Source: Enterocytospora artemiae (taxonomy: Eukaryota; Microsporidia). From it: a stretch of DNA of 64,000 bases. Of this stretch, positions 28,601 through 37,992 are shown piece after piece (the first letter of the stretch is position 1; every line of letters starts with the position of its first letter). The notes beneath the pieces were generated by a model that was not told the DNA's origin, did not search any database, and saw only the letters and a program-made list of their open reading frames with translations. Made by a program: the position numbers and the translations under genes. The stretch spans positions 310,001 through 374,000 of the forward strand of contig JASNGC010000001.1 in the NCBI GenBank assembly GCA_038659295.1. Direction: 5' to 3'.

Positions 28601-28774
28601 GGGGATAAAAAAGAAATTGAAAATGTATTAATTACTTGCATTTATAAGAAGGAGAGTATTAGCAATGGACCAAATGTAATTGGTAAAGATTATCCACCCG
28701 ACTATGTATGCTTATGACAAAATAAAGGTTTTTGTAATGGGACATTTAATGATTTGTTCACTCGTTTTGCCCCT

Positions 28775-29167
28775 ATGAATAGAAATTTTACTAAGGACAC
28801 ACTTTTTAATGACTTGCCTCAGGAAGTGAAGATGATGATTGTGGAACTCAGGAATGCCGGACAAATGCAGCATACCCACTCCATTCCCCATCCCTTGAAG
28901 GACTTGGGCCACATTTCTATTCCATCAGCCAAAATCATGACAGAGCAGTTCTTGGATATGGCATCCAAAATTGAGAAATTTGGTGGAAAGAAGGATGTTA
29001 AGGATCATTTTAATGATTCTGTCCGTGAATTTAATACTTTTGTCGAGACATACAAATTAAATTTAGGCAATGTAGATATTCTTGGGGAAATAGATAAAAC
29101 AATAAAGTTACTTAAGTGTAGATTTGAAGAAATAAAAGCCTGCAGAAACAATAGCTCGTATGAATAA
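28775..29167 (+). CDS. possible Nup49/Nup58-type nucleoporin coiled-coil protein
   Basis: A 130-residue helical protein, start CCCCTATG. The early segment LFNDLPQEVKMMIVEL resembles the LPxxVQxELxxLExFI helix that follows the FG region in Nup49/Nup58. No FG repeats are present, so only the coiled-coil part would remain. Divergent from SAM50 (174 bp between starts). The identification rests on one short segment. Confidence 0.4.
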   Translation: MNRNFTKDTLFNDLPQEVKMMIVELRNAGQMQHTHSIPHPLKDLGHISIPSAKIMTEQFLDMASKIEKFGGKKDVKDHFNDSVREFNTFVETYKLNLGNVDILGEIDKTIKLLKCRFEEIKACRNNSSYE

Positions 29168-29326
29168 TAAATCTACAAGTTAAGTAGTGTTTTCTGTATA
29201 ATTATAACAGTTGAAGTGTCCACGAACTCAAAAACCTTCTGAATCAATATTTCACTACCAATCGATTCTACTGGAATCGAGACAAACTTCCAGACTATAT
29301 CTATAATAAATTTATTCAGCATATTA

Positions 29327-30865
29327 CTATTCATTAGCCTTGTTCTTCGAAACATAATTCTTACGCACGGGAGATGATGAGTGTACTTTAGCATCGGGAG
29401 ACACAGTCTTTCTACCCGAACTGTTACTTCCAAAACTCGATGACTTTATTAGTAATAGCCGTTCTCGTTTCATTTTTTCCGAAATGGAAGAGGTTAGTGG
29501 GCCCTCACCCCATATAAAGGTACTTTTTCTATCAGATCTGAATTTTTTCTCAATGCTATTCAAACATTGAAAAATACTTTGGAATATGAGATTTGAGGTA
29601 AATTGGATTCTTCCGCCTGACACTGGCTTCTTGTTTAGAGTGGGGGAAGTATCTTCGGTTGCCACAGAGGATTCTATTTCGCTAAACGAGGTAACTTTTT
29701 CATTCGAATTGCTCTCCTCGCGCTTTATGGACGAACCATTCTTTAGAATTGCTTGCTGTTCACTATGAATATTACCAGAGGGAATCTCTGCTGATAGATG
29801 AGGTTTGAGCATCCTTTTATATTTTTCTACTCTTGGACTTCTTTTGGTTTCATAAGTCTTATCTTTACTTGATTCCTGTATACTCGTGCTACTGATGTTG
29901 CAAGAAACACTATCATTACCACCTATAGCTTGTGGATGTGCAGTTTGATTCAATTCATCCAATAATTTCTTTTTCCGAAACATTAACTCCGAAACTTGCC
30001 CCCAGTTGCAAGTGCCACCAGCTTCTTTAATCTCTCTTTCAATCTCGTCCAACTTATCTCCTCCCAATTCATTATTGACTATTTTCTCAAGTGTTTTGGG
30101 AGTGGCTAGTTGAACAGGCTCATTGCCTTTCTTTGAACCATCTCCCCCATTAGTTGCAGTGGGTAACAATGAAATATCCGGTCCTATACCTAGGGTAGAC
30201 TCTGCTTTTTTACTATTCGATTTTCTCCCATTAAGACTTTGGGTTTCTTCATACTTCGGAGACTTTTGATATGTTTGATGTCTTAAGGGTTCTTCTTTCA
30301 CACATGAAGTACTTGGTCTTTTCGCTTGAGATGTTTTACTTTCAGTTCTTTGGCCATCAGGAATATCATTTCTTCTGAAATCCCTTGTTGCATTGTTAGT
30401 ATCAATATGCTTCTCCACATTACTTTCCATATATTTCTTATTTTCAACCACTACACAACTAAATCCAGTCTTTGAATTTAATCCGCTGGAGACAGACAAC
30501 TCGTCCACCTTCCCACCATTAGAATAATTAACCCCCAGGTCAATAGAGCTATTATTCACTGCAGATGACCTTTGTCTTTTTTCCAATTCTGCCTTAGCAA
30601 TCACCCCATATCGAGAATGGTTTATTTGCACAAGTTTGATGAGATCTTGTGATTTCATGTCAGAAATTCTTGGCTCTGAGTTTCTTACACAACTAATAAT
30701 GGAATCACGATTAAGAGACATCTCAGGAAAAACGGCTGGAGAGAGTTTTGTCACAAAGACATTCGTTAGAAATACCTTTGTTGTAGAAATATTCAGTATA
30801 TTTGCATACACATCTCCTATGTCCTTTACTCGAAGCAAAACTTCTGCCGTCTCTTTCGAAAACAT
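29327..30865 (-). CDS. protein of unknown function with long disordered region, 512 residues
   Basis: The start has CCCATG directly. Residues 1-100 look folded (for example EVLLRVKDIGDVYANIL and MKSQDLIKLVQINHSRYGV). From there on it is polar and Ser/Lys/Asn-rich, interrupted by a helical segment near 265-310 (LDEIEREIKEAGG and ELMFRKKKLLDEL), and ends in a basic tail. I do not recognise it. The domain layout suits a scaffold or chromatin protein, but nothing in the sequence decides it. Confidence 0.6.
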   Translation of the reverse strand: MFSKETAEVLLRVKDIGDVYANILNISTTKVFLTNVFVTKLSPAVFPEMSLNRDSIISCVRNSEPRISDMKSQDLIKLVQINHSRYGVIAKAELEKRQRSSAVNNSSIDLGVNYSNGGKVDELSVSSGLNSKTGFSCVVVENKKYMESNVEKHIDTNNATRDFRRNDIPDGQRTESKTSQAKRPSTSCVKEEPLRHQTYQKSPKYEETQSLNGRKSNSKKAESTLGIGPDISLLPTATNGGDGSKKGNEPVQLATPKTLEKIVNNELGGDKLDEIEREIKEAGGTCNWGQVSELMFRKKKLLDELNQTAHPQAIGGNDSVSCNISSTSIQESSKDKTYETKRSPRVEKYKRMLKPHLSAEIPSGNIHSEQQAILKNGSSIKREESNSNEKVTSFSEIESSVATEDTSPTLNKKPVSGGRIQFTSNLIFQSIFQCLNSIEKKFRSDRKSTFIWGEGPLTSSISEKMKRERLLLIKSSSFGSNSSGRKTVSPDAKVHSSSPVRKNYVSKNKANE

Positions 30866-31116
30866 GGGCAAATAAAAGAAAGCATTATTAGTAACAACTA
30901 ATACACAATTCAGAGAATTAAGATAATTTTTTCAAAAAACAGACTTACTGGGGAGATAGAGTTATAGAAATGTATTGGGAAGATATTATAGAATACAGAT
31001 ACTTTATTGCTGACTTATAAACAAGCTATCATAAAGAGCCAATCAACTCCAGAGGTAGTTATAGATAGTAATCAAATGGAATTAGAATCTTCCTTATCAG
31101 AGCCTCACACAAACAA

Positions 31117-31989
31117 TTATTTTAACGATGCTACAAATTCAATAATTTCTGAAATAAATTTCGGCTTGTTTTGAGATTTCAGAAAACTTTCCCGGATTTT
31201 TTCAAAAATCTCGTGATCTTCTACCAGACAATCATCTATCCTGAATGTGCAATCAGACACAAAGATAAAACGGCATTCCGAGAATTTTACCAGGCCATTT
31301 TCAAAATCAGGATGGCTGGGTAGGATCTTTGAGATTGTACTAGGGTTTCTTGTGTGCCGAATAAACATGTAAATGATTTCCAGAACCTTGTAACCTGCCA
31401 TTGTTGGTTGAATATCTACAAACTCCAAATTTGGCGGATGTAGATTGCTTTGAATATAGCAAGGAAGGGAAATTATTTGATTCAATGGACTCAAAGATTG
31501 GTCAGAAAGGATCTCAACCATTCTCTCGAGACTGTCCTTAGAGAGTTTTGGATTTTTTTCAAATGAGTACACTGCATTGTCTGCAGTAGTGATTTTAGTG
31601 AGTATTTTAATAATCAAGCTGTCGAAATAATTGGAGATTCCCAAAAAATTAGAAACCATTTCAAAAATCAAAAGATGATTGATCAAGTGCGGTGGTCGGT
31701 TGAGACAATAATAGCAAATTAATATAAATTTGAGTTTTTCACTGCTATTTTTAAGTGGAGGGCGAATTCTTTTTATAAAGCGGAGGATCTTGGTTTCTAG
31801 GCTTTGCTGTGGTAGTCTATTAGGAGACGCAGAATACAGTATGATTTTCGACCAGTCATCATGGATTTCATATGAAACATTCGATTTTTTCAAAACCACT
31901 ACCAAGTTCATGTGCAAAAGATGAAACAAAATCGGCTGGTCGTATGCCTTCTTCATCAACTCAATGACCTTCTTAATTTCCGGAGCCAT
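31117..31989 (-). CDS. conserved-looking helical protein of unknown function, 290 residues
   Basis: CCCATGG start. The protein is alpha-helical and hydrophobic in the middle (LKFILICYYCLNRPPHLI) without clear transmembrane helices. It lies 49 bp downstream of the condensin gene on the same strand. I do not recognise a family or motif. Confidence 0.6.
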   Translation of the reverse strand: MAPEIKKVIELMKKAYDQPILFHLLHMNLVVVLKKSNVSYEIHDDWSKIILYSASPNRLPQQSLETKILRFIKRIRPPLKNSSEKLKFILICYYCLNRPPHLINHLLIFEMVSNFLGISNYFDSLIIKILTKITTADNAVYSFEKNPKLSKDSLERMVEILSDQSLSPLNQIISLPCYIQSNLHPPNLEFVDIQPTMAGYKVLEIIYMFIRHTRNPSTISKILPSHPDFENGLVKFSECRFIFVSDCTFRIDDCLVEDHEIFEKIRESFLKSQNKPKFISEIIEFVASLK

Positions 31990-32038
31990 GGGCGAAAATT
32001 TTTAAAGAAAATTCTCCGGTTTATTGATACATGGAATA

Positions 32039-34132
32039 TCAATAACTCGGTTTGTCCAGGTATGATTTCAAATTCTCAAACTCTATTTCGGTCAGAGGAA
32101 TACCATCGTCAATGAGCATCAGTGTCTGTAAGATACTCTGGACATCTTCTTTAGGCAGTTTTCTGGCAATTTGGCCCAATATATATATTAGCTTTTTGAT
32201 CAAAATCGCATCCCAATTGTCTCCAACAGGAATTTTTTCTAACACTCCAAATAAATATGTTTTGTTTGCAAGATGATCGAAGTTGATTAGAATATATAGA
32301 GATATATTAAAGTACAGGCCTTGTATGTGCAATGCTCCTACTGGATCATTTGAAATCCAGTAAATTGCCTGATCTATAAATATGTGCTGATTGCCTTCAG
32401 TAAGACTTAGAACATCCACAAATATTTCCACTAAAATACTAGAATTAGTTTTGAAATACTCATAAAAAAAGACCGTCAGATACTGTTGGATATACGGTGT
32501 CTCTGTGGCATAAAAACTTACCAACAATCTTTTAACATGTTCTTGGCTGACCAGTTTGTTTGACAGTAGCAGTTTTGTAATAGGAACAATCAAATCCTCA
32601 TTGTTATCATCAAAAAAGTATATTATTCTATCAATATCGAGCCTTCCACATATAACTAGATCAACACAGCCATCTACCACCTTAGAAGTATAGAAGTTAC
32701 TCAGATATATCTCCAGAATATGTTCTGAATCTCTTTTCATTAGATACCAGTAAATGGTATTTAGAGATTCCTTGACATTTGGCAGTGCTATTTCATTGAT
32801 TATTGCATCATGAATGTTGCTCTCTGCTTCATACGTGTCGATATGTTTCATTGCATATTCTGAAATAAGTAGACAGATAGGACTACCCAGCGTGTTTTTT
32901 ATAACTGATCCAATGAAGGCAACCAGTTGATTTGGACAAATACGCTTGGCCAGGATGATAGATTCTTCTATAATTTCTTTCAGATGACAGGTAGTCAACA
33001 ATTTTTTGATAATAGACAGAGCATCTCTTTTTGCCGTCTCTGTGAAAATATCATAAAACTCGAGAAGTCTAAAAAGATTTCTAATCACCTCAGGTTCATC
33101 ATTTTCTGGCATATCCTCATCCAATGAGCTAACCAAAGCCCCACAATGCTCATATAGAATCTTTAAAAACTCATCCAGACCCATTAGTTTCAGGTTATCC
33201 CTTCCAAATGTGTTCTCCACAAATTTGTAATAAATATTCAGGAAGTTTGTGTGCACTAATGTAAATTTATCAAGGGAAAATGTTTGATTGGAGTTGATCA
33301 AAAACATATTAATGTACTCTGAATACTCCGGCTCTTTTGAATAAAAAAGCTCTGAAAATTCTTCTACAGAATACTGCCTAATTATGGCTGTAAATGTAGA
33401 TTTGGCATCAAATTCCCTCTCGAGAGCTGCTCTTTTCATTAAAAGCGTTCTCTGAAAACCTTGTAGGCTAGTCAAATCAATCTGTGAAACCTTACTCCAA
33501 AACACCTTTCTAATCTTTACATTTGTATCAATGGATCTTTCTAAGATGCAGTTTATAGTACTAGAATTGGCTTCTATTCCTATAAGGCCCATTTTCCTAA
33601 TATCTGCAAATGTATCATACCTCACAACATCCTTCAATATATCCTGAACCGTTAGTTTTTCATTCAACTTGCAGCTTTGATATCTCAGACATATTTTTAA
33701 GGCTTCTCTTCTAACTGTTTTTTCTCTATCGAATAATCTTTCGGTAACCTTTTGAAGACTATTGGAGTCGCTACTGAAAAATTCGTCATCTTCAGAAACC
33801 ACCTCCAGCAAAGTGTTTATTAGTTGAAGCGAGTTTTTTCTAGCCTTGATGCTCTTTGATGTTGTAAAAAAAATTATGTACTTGAGCCATCTCACAACGT
33901 TTGGTTTTCGGCCTTTATCCAGTAATTGCAGTATGATTTTTCGATAAAATTCCAATATCCTGTGTGGAATCGAACTTTTCCTACACAGCAAAGTGGAATT
34001 AATAATATCCAAGATTGAATCATCCAGCATTACAACCTCAACTGTTCGGTCAACTATCAGCTTGTTTTGAGAATTTTTTGCCTCCTGAATTTCATTAAAT
34101 AGAATTTGCAACTTTTTTAAATTATCTGCCAT
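32039..34132 (-). CDS. YCG1: condensin complex subunit 3 (YCG1/CAP-G)
   Basis: A 697-residue HEAT-repeat protein of condensin, which compacts mitotic chromosomes. The N-terminal part VVRWLKYIIFFTTSKSIKAR followed by LLEVVSEDDEFF and LFDREKTVRREALKICLRYQ matches the CAP-G block (VVRFRVCQLI, LRDKEPAVRVQAVLALCRLQ). IRKVFWSKVSQIDLTSL and the following RTLLMKRAALERE are also CAP-G-like. An acidic break with DEDMPENDEPEVIRNLFRLL marks the central region. Yeast Ycg1 is 1035 residues, so the C-terminus is shortened. The start has CCCCTAAATGG. Confidence 0.82.
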   Translation of the reverse strand: MADNLKKLQILFNEIQEAKNSQNKLIVDRTVEVVMLDDSILDIINSTLLCRKSSIPHRILEFYRKIILQLLDKGRKPNVVRWLKYIIFFTTSKSIKARKNSLQLINTLLEVVSEDDEFFSSDSNSLQKVTERLFDREKTVRREALKICLRYQSCKLNEKLTVQDILKDVVRYDTFADIRKMGLIGIEANSSTINCILERSIDTNVKIRKVFWSKVSQIDLTSLQGFQRTLLMKRAALEREFDAKSTFTAIIRQYSVEEFSELFYSKEPEYSEYINMFLINSNQTFSLDKFTLVHTNFLNIYYKFVENTFGRDNLKLMGLDEFLKILYEHCGALVSSLDEDMPENDEPEVIRNLFRLLEFYDIFTETAKRDALSIIKKLLTTCHLKEIIEESIILAKRICPNQLVAFIGSVIKNTLGSPICLLISEYAMKHIDTYEAESNIHDAIINEIALPNVKESLNTIYWYLMKRDSEHILEIYLSNFYTSKVVDGCVDLVICGRLDIDRIIYFFDDNNEDLIVPITKLLLSNKLVSQEHVKRLLVSFYATETPYIQQYLTVFFYEYFKTNSSILVEIFVDVLSLTEGNQHIFIDQAIYWISNDPVGALHIQGLYFNISLYILINFDHLANKTYLFGVLEKIPVGDNWDAILIKKLIYILGQIARKLPKEDVQSILQTLMLIDDGIPLTEIEFENLKSYLDKPSY

Positions 34133-34408
34133 TTAGGGGATTCAAAAGCTAACCTTCCATATATTTGCTGGGCCAAACAATATGGAGATAGCATAAGGTG
34201 GTTATGCACTGGGCAAAAACCTCTTGTGCCCTCAGGTGCTGCTCTGTTGACAATTACTCATCTCAACATGGTGGCATACTTCTTTCGCATTTATGCTCCT
34301 TACTACTCACATCGGGGGAATTAAAAGTGTTCAGGAGGTAACACATTCAAAAAGCAGTCCAAATTTGTTGTGTTTTCTGCCTTTTTTTCTTTAAAAAATT
34401 TATGCCCA

Positions 34409-37024
34409 ATGTTTAGAAGAAAATTCTTAACTAGGTCAATTTCTTTACAGCAATTTCTTATTAGGCAAAGATATAAAAAAGAAAGAATAAATGCAGGATT
34501 GTGTAAAGCCAGTGGCAGTGCTAGTGAGGAAGAAAAATCCCACAAAATTGAAGATTGTGGTTCTTCTAAATATATTATGAACGTGATGTCCTGTAAGACT
34601 GTTGTAGAAAACAATTTGCCCCTTCAAGACGTGGATGCATTGCCAATAGCAACCCTGTTAAAGGATAAAAGCCCCAGCACAGAATTGATTGATCAGATAA
34701 ACTCCACAATGATGCTATTTCAGAATGCCATGGCATACAACAAATCATCCCTCTTACCATCAAAATGTGATTCGATCGATTCTCCAGTTGCAATATCGGA
34801 AAAGGAAAATGTTTTTTTGGCAAATAGTAAAGATGACGCACATAATAGCGCTTTACCTCTAAATTCTACAGATCTTGCAAAACATTCTTTCTCTAAGGAA
34901 TGCTGTGAACAAAATCCTGTGGAGTCCTGTGGTAATAGGTTAAATAACCATACCTTTGACCCAGCAAAAAGACATATTAAACCACCTACAGTCATAGATG
35001 ATGCTTCACCTAAAAGGAGTAGGCTTTCAGAGGAGAAACCAGGTAATAATGAATTTTCGGAACAGTGCCCCGCCCAACAAGATTTGAAAGATGCTTTGTC
35101 CGACAGTCTAAATACTGATTTTGAAAATACTTTGAATGATAACCCTATAGATTCTACTGGTCAACCACCAAATTGTTCAAGCATGGCTAGTATTAAAATG
35201 CCAGATGTAGAAAACAATTTTATTCCTTCAGACAATGTGATTGTAGAAAAGGCGTATGGTTTCGAGGAATCAGACAATGGATTTATTGACGATGCATCGC
35301 CTGATAAAATGGATTTTGCCCAGAAAGATCCATTTTCCAATGAAGTTGCAGAGCTTTTATCTGTTGAAGACTATTCAAGGATGGAAAGAGTAAATTCAGT
35401 GGGAAATAACTCAGATAGTTTGGACCAAATGCCAAAAATAACTGAGGAGTTTCATTCAATAAATAAAAGTGATGTATTTGATTCAAAAAGTATCATTGAG
35501 GTTAAATTTAGAAATCCAGGTGATCTACGGACCAATATAGATAGTCATGCTGAAGATTTGACTAATCTAACTTTACATTCCTATCAGATACTAGTGGATG
35601 AGTCCAAGTTAAAATTGGGTGATGAGGAGAATTTGGAAGACTACAACTTTAAGCACAACAATAATGCCATAGATCACATCTGTTCTATGGATGGAGAGGT
35701 ACTAAAGCCCGTAACATGTAACCTAGCTCAGCATAACTTAAAACTAGAAAATATTGCTGTCTTTGCATCACAGTTGATAGAGATTTGCATTGAGTTGGAG
35801 AATATTCTTTCGATCAAGAATATCAAAGAAATTTTTGAGAATATCATTTCTAAAAACATGGAGATGAATTCACAGAATATTTTGAATACAGAAAGATATT
35901 GCTTTGAGTTAAAAAAAATTGAAGATTTTTTCAAAAAATGCACTGATCGGAGCATGAAAGAAATGGAATTTAATTTTGCAAAGTTTAATCTACAAATCCA
36001 ACAAATTTGGATGCATTTTGATCAGGTTGAAGATTTGGTTACCCTAATCACAAATGTCCATAGACAGCTGTATAAAGATATCCAACTAAGGACAAACAAC
36101 CAGCACTTTCTTCAAAATGAAATAGATACATTAAAAGAGAGTGTTTCGGTGCTGAAAAATGAAAGGGTATTGCAGAATATGTTAATCGATAACCTAAAGA
36201 ACGACAAGAATAGCAAGGAAATTCTCATAGACACACTAACCAGGGAGAAGGAAGATGCACTCGAGCAGGTTTTTCTGAAAAATGGAGATTTGAAGGACTT
36301 TAAAATTATCGAAACAAACCTAAGGAATGAAAATAAAATTAACTTGGAATCATTGGAATTTCTAACTAAAGAGAACAGTCTGCTGATCAAAAAAAAACAA
36401 TGTCTAGAATCAAAAATTTCACACCGGAAAATAGAGTTGGATATGTACTCTCTGCAATACAAACGAATTTTGAGCGAGGTCGATAAAATTAAGAATATCG
36501 GTATGGTTATTAAACGGAACTATTTATGTCTTCTAGAAAATACCAGGGTTGAATTTGAGAATGTGAGGGAGATTATCCAAAGGTTGAGTACCATCTTTTC
36601 GGAAATTGGAAATAATTATGAGCTTAAGCTTGCAGAAGCAGAAACACAGAGAATCGATGATATACGACGACTAAATCAGATTATTGATAAGGTCATGGAT
36701 GAAAAAGCAGCTACCGAATCAACCTACAAAGCAAAAGAAGTGGAATACGGAAAACTTAGCCAGCTAACATCCGATCTGAAAGTAGAGATTGATCTTAAAA
36801 ACAAATATATTTTTGATTTAGAAGCCAATATGGTTGAACTACAGAAGAACACAGAGTTTTACCAAAAGCAACTATTGGAGTCTGATCTGACAATTCAGGA
36901 ATTAAAAAGCAATAAAATAAATGTTGATGCTTCACTCGAGATATCTAAGATAAGAAAAAAATATATCAAGGAGATTGCAGCACTAAAGTTGAGAATTGAA
37001 GAGTTAGAAATGGGAAGTGAATAA
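34409..37024 (+). CDS. long coiled-coil protein of unknown function, 871 residues
   Basis: The start has CCCAATG; the 13 in-frame codons upstream lack an ATG. Residues 1-20 are basic, about 40-400 are polar and probably disordered, and about 420-870 form coiled coil with long Glu/Lys/Leu heptads (for example LNQIIDKVMDEKAATEST). The architecture resembles kinetochore (KNL1/Spc7), spindle-pole or golgin proteins, but no signature motif separates them, so I give no name. The last 21 bp overlap a minus-strand ORF. Confidence 0.65.
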   Translation: MFRRKFLTRSISLQQFLIRQRYKKERINAGLCKASGSASEEEKSHKIEDCGSSKYIMNVMSCKTVVENNLPLQDVDALPIATLLKDKSPSTELIDQINSTMMLFQNAMAYNKSSLLPSKCDSIDSPVAISEKENVFLANSKDDAHNSALPLNSTDLAKHSFSKECCEQNPVESCGNRLNNHTFDPAKRHIKPPTVIDDASPKRSRLSEEKPGNNEFSEQCPAQQDLKDALSDSLNTDFENTLNDNPIDSTGQPPNCSSMASIKMPDVENNFIPSDNVIVEKAYGFEESDNGFIDDASPDKMDFAQKDPFSNEVAELLSVEDYSRMERVNSVGNNSDSLDQMPKITEEFHSINKSDVFDSKSIIEVKFRNPGDLRTNIDSHAEDLTNLTLHSYQILVDESKLKLGDEENLEDYNFKHNNNAIDHICSMDGEVLKPVTCNLAQHNLKLENIAVFASQLIEICIELENILSIKNIKEIFENIISKNMEMNSQNILNTERYCFELKKIEDFFKKCTDRSMKEMEFNFAKFNLQIQQIWMHFDQVEDLVTLITNVHRQLYKDIQLRTNNQHFLQNEIDTLKESVSVLKNERVLQNMLIDNLKNDKNSKEILIDTLTREKEDALEQVFLKNGDLKDFKIIETNLRNENKINLESLEFLTKENSLLIKKKQCLESKISHRKIELDMYSLQYKRILSEVDKIKNIGMVIKRNYLCLLENTRVEFENVREIIQRLSTIFSEIGNNYELKLAEAETQRIDDIRRLNQIIDKVMDEKAATESTYKAKEVEYGKLSQLTSDLKVEIDLKNKYIFDLEANMVELQKNTEFYQKQLLESDLTIQELKSNKINVDASLEISKIRKKYIKEIAALKLRIEELEMGSE

Positions 37025-37345
37025 ATATGTTACTGTGACGTGTGTCAGTTGAGACTTTTCACTACAGAATAGCTGATGTATTCTTTCTGAAGCGCTTCTG
37101 TTTTCATATTCAATATGTAATGCTGGCTGGGTTTGGATTTTTGATAAACTAAATTTCATTTCCGATATCCAGCAGGTTTTTCTAGTCGTTGGTCGTGAAT
37201 AACCAAACAATACGTCTGAATATAAACAATGTAGATGGTTAAAATGCTTAGCAAGTTTATTACATACTATGATTAGCAGAGAGCCATTATAATAACGAAG
37301 GCAGATTGATGCCATGAAGTTTGTGCTATGTATTGATTCTGACAT
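37004..37345 (-). CDS. possible protein of unknown function, 113 residues
   Basis: An ATG-started ORF with protein-like composition (for example SLLIIVCNKLAKHFNHLH and EMKFSLSKIQTQPALHIEY) in the gap between the coiled-coil gene and SmE. It lacks the CCC/GGG start context and overlaps the neighbouring 3' end by 21 bp. No family is recognised. Confidence 0.4.
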   Translation of the reverse strand: MSESIHSTNFMASICLRYYNGSLLIIVCNKLAKHFNHLHCLYSDVLFGYSRPTTRKTCWISEMKFSLSKIQTQPALHIEYENRSASERIHQLFCSEKSQLTHVTVTYLFTSHF

Positions 37346-37440
37346 CGGAATGCTTTTATTTATTAACCAATGGTTGAATATTATAAAATAATAGGGAATT
37401 CTGGGATTCCAAAATCACACGCCCTTGTTTTCCCCACCAA

Positions 37441-37674
37441 ATGGCACTGCTCGCATTAGAACAGATATTTGAGTATTACAAGAATGAAATAGAAGTGATA
37501 CTACTCGAAAGAAATTCTACGGTGTACCATAAAGGAAAAATATCTGGTTTTGATGAACACATGAATGTTGTTTTTTATGAAGGAGAAAGATTTTTTCTCA
37601 TAAAAGGAGACTGCATTTCAGGAATTTTTGTGTATAACAATGCCGCTACATCTAAGAACTATCGTGATAAGTAA
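37441..37674 (+). CDS. SME1: spliceosomal core protein SmE
   Basis: A 77-residue Sm-fold protein of the heptameric ring on U1, U2, U4 and U5 snRNAs. The Sm1 motif reads GKISGFDEHMNVVFYEGERF, matching SmE (GCIIGFDEYMNLVLDDAEE). Sm2 reads IKGDCISGIFVY where SmE has LKGDNITLL. LSm5 is the closest alternative, but the GFDEYMN-type Sm1 is typical of SmE. The start has CCCCACCAAATGG. It agrees with U6, YJU2 and LUC7 in showing a working splicing system. Confidence 0.85.
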   Translation: MALLALEQIFEYYKNEIEVILLERNSTVYHKGKISGFDEHMNVVFYEGERFFLIKGDCISGIFVYNNAATSKNYRDK

Positions 37675-37992
37675 ATTTAGGGAACTCCCTGGTTGTACAG
37701 TTTATAAAGGTTGATTTCCATTAAATATTTTATCAATACTGCCAAATCCAATGGTACTTCTACAAGAACAATTACATTGGAATTATATATACTATTGCAT
37801 AATTTATCCTAGCTTCAAAAAGCTCGAGGGCTAAGGAATAATATCGAATAAATCAGCATCCACCAAGCAAATACTATGATTGTTTCACTGTTTTGATTGT
37901 ATGGCTGTTGTCCTGGTATCTACATAGCTTTTGACCCATGCACACAACCGTTGCCTGAATCGGTTTACAAAACTTTGCTAAAAATTTCGCCC
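37675..37992. other. upstream region of seryl-tRNA synthetase
   Basis: A 318-bp spacer holding a CCC-preceded six-codon upstream ORF (37938-37958) and an in-frame ATG-less extension of the synthetase frame. No other gene is seen. Confidence 0.5.
37938..37958 (+). other. six-codon upstream ORF before seryl-tRNA synthetase
   Basis: GACCCATG opens six sense codons and a TGA stop, 34 nt before the synthetase start. CCC directly precedes this ATG just as it precedes the main start (CGCCCATG). If the transcript begins upstream of it, the ORF could modulate synthetase translation; transcript ends are unknown. Confidence 0.35.

Noticed and set aside
30866..30960. GTAAGT and TACTAAT-like sequences upstream of the gene starting at 30865 (minus strand)
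   Set aside because: The gene has a normal CCCATG start downstream, and the first AG after the branch-like site lies inside its coding frame.
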